Source of the DNA: Favolaschia claudopus
Taxonomy: Eukaryota; Basidiomycota; Agaricomycetes; Agaricales; Mycenaceae
NCBI GenBank assembly: GCA_037176885.1
Contig: JAWWNJ010000289.1
Span: 1 to 64,000 of the forward strand
Direction of reading: 5' to 3'
Length of the DNA: 64,000 nt
Positions 57,360 to 64,000 of this stretch are shown here, one piece after another. Positions within the stretch are counted from its first letter, which is position 1; every line of letters starts with the position of its first letter. Position numbers and translations under genes: made by a program. The notes beneath the pieces were generated by a model. The model was not told where the DNA came from. It searched no databases and saw only the letters and a program-made list of their open reading frames with translations.

Positions 57360-58548
57360 ATATCCCCCGGATGGCGGAGAGAACAGCGGGAGATTATGCC
57401 CCAGGTAGGCGACAAGGTGGCGCTCCAGTCGCAGCAGTTGCCTTCCGTTCCAGTGGAGCATGAAAGGCTGTTTTTGCCGTCTGATTTTGTAGAACTTGAA
57501 CGCCAGGGCCTCAGACTCGAAACCTTGGGCAGCGAAGAAGCACGGTGGCGCGAGGGCCAAGCCTTTGACGCCCTTCGAGCTACTCAGTCCGTGGTCAAAA
57601 CACTTCGGGCCCTGCTCGATCATACAGCAAGGCATGATCGACAGCAGAAACAGAGATCGCGCGCTGGTGATCAACTTCGCGATATCATTCGCCGTCGAGA
57701 CTTCCGAATGGGAACTTACGACGTAGCGCGAAAAGCAATGATTGCTCTGGGAACTCTAGAGCCCGGCCCGCAGTCCAGCTTTCCTCCGCTTTCCATGGCT
57801 GACACGTTTATGAAGTCAGTGATCAAGAAACGGCAGCTGGGTGATTCTCACCTCACAGATGGCCGCTTGTTCACCATGACGGCTTCGTCGTCCACTCCCT
57901 CGCAATCTACGCAGCCATCGTCTGGATCGACAACGAAACCTCCAACTATATGTCAGGATCTCAAATGCCAAAACGCAAAATCAGTGCGCACATTGTTTTA
58001 TAATTTTGGATGTAGCTCACTTGATCTGTCAAAGATACTTCCCGAACAGTTAAAGTGCAGCCAGTAACAGCCGAGGAAACAGCCCGAAAGGCGGAGGCTC
58101 GCTCCGAGGGTTGGCTGTGGCGAGATCTCGGTAAAATGGGCAAGTTAACAAGCGAAGAAATGGATGAATGGTCGCAGGAGTGTGCGTTTGATTTTGTTAA
58201 ATGTTTGGCTGCACTCAAATAGTTCGGTTGATTTCAGCGGACCGTGTCCAGTGGTTCCGGGCCGAGGCGGAAGTCGAACGATGGCGGGAACATGTCGAAA
58301 TGCGCCTCGCGGAACTTCTGCGGAGCATTCGGAGTTTTCGGAAGTGGGATACAGTTTGGACAGAACTTGCTGATGGTGTGCAGGCTGGTTATCGTGCATA
58401 TGCGAAGCAGAAAGCGCACATGAACCGATGCCGAGCCGAGAAATGTGAATCATTGCTCGAGGCAGCCGGATACAAAGAGCTCTGGCAGCCGGGAGCTAGT
58501 CTCGTTCAGTATGTAATTGCCGAGCGTGCGCGCCAGCCTCTCTATTAA
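57360..58548 (+). pseudogene. KDZ (Kyakuja-Dileera-Zisupton) transposase, C-terminal part
   Basis: The segment reads VEHERLFLPSDFVELERQGL and LRLETLGSEEARWREGQAFD. It continues ALRATQSVVKTLRALLDHTA, SRAGDQLRDIIRRRDFRMGT and SFPPLSMADTFMKSVIKKRQ, with LGDSHLTDGRLF to about 57890. After introns it continues near 58050 (VTAEETARKAEARSEGWLWR). From about 58238 it reads RVQWFRAEAEVERWREHVEM, LAELLRSIRSFRKWDTVWTE and AYAKQKAHMNRCRAEKCESL, then GASLVQYVIAERARQPLY, with a stop at 58546-58548. The sequence YLPS/FLPSxF...GLxxLxxxEAxxREGQAxDAL and the closing WFRAEAExxRWREExE pattern are typical of KDZ transposase C-termini in mushrooms. The N-terminal catalytic region (CxC cluster and DDE core) is missing from the window. 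Confidence 0.72.
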
Positions 58549-58605
58549 ATAGATATCTCACCCATGCACTCTCAATTATTGCCAAAATTTCCGTGCTTCA
58601 ATCAA

Positions 58606-58950
58606 TAGGGGGTTTCACGGTAGCCTATTTTACTCCGATTTGAGCCCTATTTCGACCCCAACTTCACCCCGATTTGAAGCAAAGTTGGGGCCGAAATAGG
58701 ATGTGCTGCTGTGAACGCCCTTTTACCCGAAATCGACCCAAGTTGGGTCCGAGGTGATGGGTTGCTACGGTGGGCTATGCGAAGTTGGCGACGTCCCAAC
58801 TTCGAAATCGGGCACGAAGTTGGGATGCAAATCGAGGGGTAGAGCCCGACTTGCACTCCAACTTCGAAATCGGCCAAAAACTTGAGGTCCAACTTTTTTT
58901 AAGTTGGAGCTCAAGTTGGGCTCCAAATCGGCCTACCGTGAAACACCCTA
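58606..58950. mobile_element. MITE, 345 bp, with TAGGGkGTTTCACGGTAG ends
   Basis: The left end TAGGGGGTTTCACGGTAG and the right end in reverse, TAGGGTGTTTCACGGTAG, are inverted repeats with one mismatch. The interior repeats CCAACTTCGAAATCGG and AAGTTGGG several times, some of them inverted. No clean target duplication is seen (ATCA occurs close to both sides but offset). It lies 58 bases after the KDZ stop, and could be an end of that element or an independent MITE. Confidence 0.7.
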
Positions 58951-59805
58951 ATCAGATGCACTTTTCTCAATGCAGTTCAGTTTGACTGTTGTGTGACCGA
59001 ACAAAGGGCAAAAGATGACCGAGCAACACAAATAACCCCAACATCACTGCGCCCAAACGGCATCTCGGCGGAATCTGTCATTGATTCTCGAGGCTGAACA
59101 GCAAAGATGGGCTGACCGTGAACAACGTTTCCGCTTCTTTTTTTTTTTTTTATTTCAGACTATCAATTAATGTGACTCGGAAGAGATCATTATGGAGGAA
59201 GTCGTTACAAAAGACGCCGTCTTTGGAATATTGTTTATTTATTTCTCTGATAATCTGTGATTTAAACTTGGTTTAAACAGTTTAATGTTCATTAATAAAA
59301 TGGATTGAGGGAAGCAAATAGTGACGTGTGGTAGAACAGCATAGGAATGTCCAGACTCTTCTAGTGTTGTTGTTGAGATCAATTAACGTGCTCGAGCCGC
59401 TACAAGCGGCTATAGTACACGACATGCCGACATCGACTACATGATTAATCGTTTCCAGTCCGTCCTTTCCTCCCACGTCACCCTTTTTATTGGGGGAGCT
59501 TGCTCCCCCTTTATCAGAGCCTTCACCGAAAAGCAATAAGCTGTGCTAGAGGGCTTTTTGATGTAATCGATAGATCATTGATAGATGGTGAATCCGAGTG
59601 ATGCGAGAGATTTCCGCTTGATCCAGAGAGAGTCCGCTTGATCCCGAGTGATGGTTGGTGATCGGAACACCGTTTTGACAGACACGCACATGCTTTCATC
59701 GTTGTGGCCATTTCACGCGCGTCAAGCTTCAATATTTTGGCTGGAATTGCATTTCAAACGAGCTTTCACTGGGGACGACTGAAAAAGCTAATGTAACAAA
59801 TTCAA

Positions 59806-60207
59806 TAGTCTTATGTTTACCGCGCCCCTGGAACCGCGTCAGGTTCTTATTAGGTAATCTTATATAAGCCGGACATTGCCGGTACCTCATTTTCCCCTCC
59901 CGCAGGTCTATTTTGAGGGTGATTCAAGCTCTCAGGCACTCCATACGGGCTGTGATTATCTATACCTTGTTTCCCGAATTTCTAAAGTGGTTTCAGTTAA
60001 ACTTGAATGCATTTGTCCATCTCGGCCGAAACACCCGAGCCGCACGTGATGACGACGCGACAACGTTTTCTGTAGCGCGCCGTCTGATTTTGAAAAATCT
60101 GAGGAGAGAGAAATGTAGCTTTACTTATTGCATGTAGCCTGCTCCGAGTTTTTGAAGCCAAAAAATCAGTTTCCATTGAGATATACGTGCCGTGAAATCT
60201 GAACGTA
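59806..60207. mobile_element. MITE family A, copy 2, truncated
   Basis: From TAGTCTTATGTTTACCGCGC the left terminus and interior match the copy at 44682-45144 in opposite orientation, up to GTGCCGTGAAATCTG near 60200. The distal terminus is missing; a different repeated sequence begins at 60208. Confidence 0.65.
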
Positions 60208-61133
60208 ATAAGATAGAGAGCGTGGGATCCCCGCACCCTTATGTCAGCATCACACTGTGACATTGTCACGCTCGACGTCGAGGGCTTATAGCACGATGCT
60301 AAGGTCCAGATTGGGAATTTTGCCCAATACAAGTCTTAGATAGAGGTTCAATGAAGGGTTCCTATTGGGCAGGGTTGCCAAAATGTCCCTTGGTCTCTTG
60401 CTATATGACCCACAAAAAAATTCAGACCACTTTTTTTCTGAGTGTTTCTATGTGGTTTTCTCACCAAATGGGACACTTTTCAAAAATTTCGGGGGAAAAT
60501 TTGGCCAGCACAGCCACAGGATAGTCATCTCGGCATGCTTCGGCAGCTCGCTTAAGGGTGGGACCTGTCAAACCTTTGCGGCACAATGAGTGACAGAACC
60601 TCCTTGCAGTTAGTCTCACCAAGTCAGACTCTACAAGATTTATGATAGTCGATAAATCTATTATATAGAGTCTGAACTTGATGGCGCCTGCCATCCAAGA
60701 CCTCGGATTCTGTGACACACGGAGTTATGTGTATTTATGGGCTGGGCAGTCTTCCGATACTTCCCCAGGCTTGCGAAGCCTTCACAGTGGTGGTCGCTGC
60801 GTACCACAGCACCGACGCGCATACGTGTCATTCCCCATTGGGGCGTGGGGAAATGCACATGATGTTACAACTGTGACAAAACCGAGGTCCGGGTCGACCC
60901 GCCAACAATTTCAGACTACTGTACCATTTCGACCAATTTTTCAGGAGTGTGGAAGGTGCTTTTCAAAGCAAAAAACCAAAATTTCAGAGCCGAAACAGCG
61001 AGGTCAGCCCTTCTGCAGGCCGGAAAGAGCACAATTTTTTTTGTGCGACTGGGGATTTGGCCGTGGGAACGATTAATAAGCGTTACATAACATGCTTAAG
61101 TAAGGTGCGGGGATCCCACGCCCTCTATCTTAT
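60208..61133. mobile_element. Inverted-repeat-flanked block, 926 bp
   Basis: The ends ATAAGATAGAGAGCGTGGGA (continuing TCCCCGCACC) and, in reverse, ATAAGATAGAGGGCGTGGGA are inverted repeats of about 31 bases with one mismatch. No target duplication is evident. The interior has no supported protein. The left end abuts the broken end of MITE family A copy 2, so it may have inserted there with a deletion. Confidence 0.6.
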
Positions 61134-61269
61134 CACCGTGCGTAAGGCATTTCCTCCTGGACTTTTTTCCCCGGCATTTTCTGGTCAACAGCCAGTAACC
61201 CAAGCGGACGACTCGGAATGCTTCTGCAGACTGACCATCGTTTAAGTTTACGAACTTACAAACGCTCCA

Positions 61270-61297
61270 AATAATAATAATAATAATAATAATAAAA
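61270..61297. repeat. (AAT)n microsatellite
   Basis: Nine AAT/ATA units in tandem run directly into a short A tract. Confidence 0.9.
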
Positions 61298-61380
61298 AGT
61301 GATTTGACTGAAACATTATCCTTCAACGCTGGTATGTATTGTCTACGCAATCAACCTGAGCTTTCCCTGCTTGGATTTAG

Positions 61381-62290
61381 ATGCTTTTAAGTCATCTCTG
61401 GGGGCCATTGCTTCTACTTCTCTGCTGTTTGAATCTTCGAGTCCTGGTGTACATGCCCTACCTGGTCTTGGGTGGCCTCTACCACCTTTCTGGTGCGCTT
61501 ACAGCTCCCGAGGGTGTTCCCCCTTCCTACTCTCAGCTCTACATTTACGACCCAACTGTCGCATTGCAACAGCGAATGAACCGTAACAGCAATCTCCGTC
61601 GTGATACCATGGAAGCCTTGCAAAACCTTCTCACCGACTCGCACCGGTACGCTGCGGTGTATAAGCATGGATATGAAATTTTGCGCGAAATGAGCGGCAA
61701 CGTTCATGATGCACGTGTCAACCTTCGAGTATTGCCCGGGACAGATCGTCGCCGATACAACCTTCCCTCAACTGACGAGGTCGCCGTTGTGCTTCCCGAT
61801 GTTGGGTCTTCGGCAACTCAGGACGGCCGCCGTCCGGAGGAAGAACGACGAGATATAATTCTCCACTACCGCGCTCCTTCTACCGGTTCGCCGATGCTTC
61901 GCATCTCCGAACAGCACCCCGCCTACTCTCCCCTATTCTACGTTCTCTTATTCCCTCGAAGGCGAACACGGATGGCACCCTGACCTGCTCATGGAACCGG
62001 AACCGGAACCGGGACGCGACGCAAATAGGCGTCTCAGCCAAATCCGTTACTACGCTTACCGTCTCTTCCAACGACGGGATGAATTCGCTACCATTTTACG
62101 GGGTGGACGTCTGCTTCAGCAGTATCTGGTGGATGCTTTCGCTTCTGTAGACCAGAACCGCCTCAACTATTACCGGTATAACCAGAAACAGATGCGGGCT
62201 TCTCTTTACAACGGATTGGAAGACGCTGTGTCGAATCGTGATGGTGACTTGAACCTCGGGCAGCGCTTCATGATAGCTTCATTTCTACCA
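61381..62290 (+). pseudogene. Helitron N-terminal domain (Helitron_like_N) fragment
   Basis: A plus-strand frame reads YHLSGALTAPEGVPPSYSQL, YIYDPTVALQQRMNRNSNLR and TMEALQNLLTDSHRYAAVYK. It continues VLPGTDRRRYNLPSTDEVAV, RDIILHYRAPSTGSPMLRIS and HPAYSPLFYVLLFPRR. It then shifts frame near 61965 to RLSQIRYYAYRLFQRRDEFA, RGGRLLQQYLVDAFASVDQN and QMRASLYNGLEDAVSNRDGD. This is the conserved domain that precedes the Rep nuclease in Helitron RepHel proteins. The Rep HUH motif and the helicase do not follow: the match ends at about 62290, where LGRRFILPSSYTGG-like residues would be expected. The helicase-type half in this window (17529-19902) is 42 kb away and probably from another copy. Confidence 0.85.
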
Positions 62291-62735
62291 TATGCCGTAG
62301 GCACAACAAGTAGTCTCGGATACCCAGACGTATACAAGCAATTCGAGTCGTAGGACACCTTTCGGAGGTGTTTTCATATATCTATATAAGAAACCCCGTG
62401 GGTGTCCTGGTTAACTGTCAGAGTGGAGCGTACTGTTGAGATGGTGAGATTTTGCTTGCCGGAGGTCGCCGCCAAACATCTGGCATCCGAGACACCGCCA
62501 CCAACTCTCCACACTCCACCGCCGTCCGCTCAGCTCAACACGTTTGACGCCGTCGCCGCTCCGTAGACTAGAAGATGAATATATCGTTACTTTCTAACCT
62601 CTACCTTGTGTGAGAATCCGAACCAACTTCGTGCAAAATTTCGTCCCCCAATCTACCTCAAGCTTGATGTGTGTCCTTCGCGTTCTGTATTATCTGTGCT
62701 CACTGCTAAACTAGGAATCTCCTAACTCCTCCTTC
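62291..62735. other. No firmly supported gene; 21-bp match to Copia Gag
   Basis: At 62311-62331 there is an exact 21-bp match to the Copia Gag sequence at 49206-49226 (coding RLGIRDYL on the minus strand). A short frame at 62441-62566 (MVRFCLPEVAAKHLASETPP) could be a gene end, but is too short to judge. Confidence 0.3.
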
Positions 62736-62945
62736 TATGGTGTGCGTCACTTAGTCACCACCTCTCGATGACAAGGCCATCTGTGGCCGCAGTTTTTATC
62801 CCATTTTTAATTCCTCTTGCCAATCGACCCCTTTTCAACAGAGGAACAACTTCGCAAGACGGATTTCCCAAATTTAAATATTTGAAGGAGTTATAACTTT
62901 TCACCCCACCCAATTTGGCAGTACAGGCCATTTCCGGCATTTGTT
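62736..62945 (-). mobile_element. Truncated copy of the TGGTGCG-type MITE
   Basis: It begins TATGGTGTGCGTCACTTAGT and continues with sequence matching the right half of the MITE at 22071-22475 in reverse (TTCCTCTTGCCAATCGACCC, CCACCCAATTTGGCAGT). The other terminus is missing. Confidence 0.75.
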
Positions 62946-63568
62946 GCCTCCACAAGGTTCAACATTGTGCGGTCAGAGGCCCAGTATTTATGGTACTGTT
63001 CCATGCACCCGAGAATAGGCTCTAGGTATGTCAAAAGTCCACTTGAAAAGCACCGCCTGGGTTTTCCGGATCGGCCGTGGCGATCGGCATTAATCGGTCT
63101 GGCGACCGATTTGCCATCACCCTTGAAATGGCGGGGTTGCCCCTTATAGAGACAAGTGGCCTACTGTACAGCGGCGCAATCAGGGGAAAGTGCAATAAAG
63201 AAATACTCTCAGCCTAGGGCTCGCATCAATAGGGAATTACTCCCGACTTTCGAAGAAACCACAAAAGCAGGAATACCATCAACTTCACACGGTTCCGAGT
63301 CCATCAATTCCATTCCCCCCCAAAAAAAATCAGAACCATTAGCCTGGGCAGCAGTCAAAATTGCACAAATTCCTGAATTCAGCTCTATGGTAGCAGGTTT
63401 TACCGGGACTGCGGCACTAAGACAAGAAGTACTATCAGGAAAATCTGGTTTTGAGCCATAGACCTTCATAGAGAACCGCCCACTATGGGGTGCTATGAGT
63501 CGCTCTGACGCACTATGGAGCACTTTACATCGCGCCCCTCCACTTTGAGTGTCTCTGAAGCACTATGA
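62946..63568. other. No firmly supported gene
   Basis: A plus-strand frame at 63156-63461 (MAYCTAAQSGESAIKKYSQP; LAWAAVKIAQIPEFSSMVAG) has plausible composition, but I recognise no family. From 63480 on, the words CACTATGG and GCTCTATGAG recur. Confidence 0.3.
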
Positions 63569-63868
63569 TGCTCTATGAGGTCTAGTGCGGTCACTCTGGC
63601 AAACTTTCCAAAGCTCGACGTTGAGACTAATGAAGCACATAGTTCCAAGATAAGGCTATAGCCTATAGAGAGTGTACGTGAAAAGGCTGGAGGACGGAAG
63701 CGACCCAGGGCGCGAATTTGCTCTATGAGGTCTAGTGCGGTCACTCTGGCAAACTTTCCAAAGCTCGACGTTGAGACTAATGAAGCACATAGTTCCAAGA
63801 TAAGGCTATAGCCTATAGAGAGTGTACGTGAAAAGGCTGGAGGACGGAAGCGACCCAGGGCGCGAATT
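63569..63868. repeat. Perfect 150-bp tandem duplication
   Basis: The unit beginning TGCTCTATGAGGTCTAGTGC at 63569 and ending GGGCGCGAATT is repeated without visible change from 63719. The period is 150 bases. The lack of differences implies a recent duplication (or an assembly artefact). Within the unit, ATAAGGCTATAGCCTATAGA forms a small hairpin. Confidence 0.92.
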
Positions 63869-64000
63869 CACGAAGTCCGAGGTCAGAGAAAGACAAGTCC
63901 GAATGATCACGTGGGCGTGGGATCCAGTTCGTTTTGATCACAAACATCGTACTTACGACTTTTCTTCTTCCTTTCCATCTCATTCCCTCTTCCGCCGCCA

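Noticed and set aside
58598..58958. 8-bp target duplication around the 58.6-kb MITE
   Set aside because: Only ATCA is shared and it is offset relative to the two ends, so I do not claim a duplication.
1..64000. CRISPR arrays, rRNA or tRNA genes
   Set aside because: No regularly spaced identical repeats and no rRNA-like sequence were seen; no cloverleaf with both A and B boxes was convincing by eye.

Overview
The window looks like a repeat-rich tract of a basidiomycete (Agaricomycete-type) nuclear genome. Reading frames are cut by short introns (gt...ag, about 45-70 bases), and the recognisable families (Plavaka, KDZ, CACTA with a fungal-style transposase, hAT, Helitron, Copia, Tad-like LINE, Crypton-like tyrosine recombinase) are those that crowd Agaricomycete genomes. 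I see no bacterial operon, CRISPR array, rRNA or convincing tRNA, and no clearly intact housekeeping gene. Assignments rest on motifs read by eye; no database search was run.

Layout. 1-6.8 kb: degraded gene pieces (a cysteine-rich protein, a membrane-protein-like remnant, a Ser/Thr-rich N-terminus) and a fold-back repeat. 6.8-10.5 kb: a long but frameshifted hAT transposase gene. 11.4-20.8 kb: a Plavaka-type locus with two divergent genes. Its transposase has lesions; its second gene is split by a MITE-associated inversion and by a Helitron-like Pif1 helicase insertion, which itself carries a 499-bp hAT-type MITE with an 8-bp target duplication. 22.0-25.6 kb: a TA-flanked MITE and a 1.1-kb non-autonomous element.

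25.87-28.91 kb: a complete hAT-type element (TIRs, 8-bp target duplication) whose protein keeps the C-terminal half of a transposase but lacks the usual N-terminal catalytic half. 29.5-35.5 kb: the best preserved element, a 5,980-bp CACTA transposon with identical 90-bp TIRs, a 3-bp target duplication, a transposase gene and a tail-to-tail accessory gene; the transposase carries one in-frame TGA. 36.3-47.5 kb: a tyrosine-recombinase N-terminus, a coiled-coil protein, a large inverted repeat, a LINE zinc-knuckle remnant, MITEs and an acidic nuclear-type protein.

47.5-50.7 kb: a Copia element in permuted order (RT/RNase H, LTR, Gag/PR/IN). 50.7-55.3 kb: mostly non-coding with a 522-bp hAT-type MITE. 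55.7-58.5 kb: an unrecognised gene, then the C-terminal part of a KDZ transposase. 58.6-64 kb: MITEs, a Helitron N-terminal fragment and an exact 150-bp tandem duplication. Overall the window records repeated nested insertion, inversion and decay; the elements with terminal repeats and target duplications give the firmest annotation.
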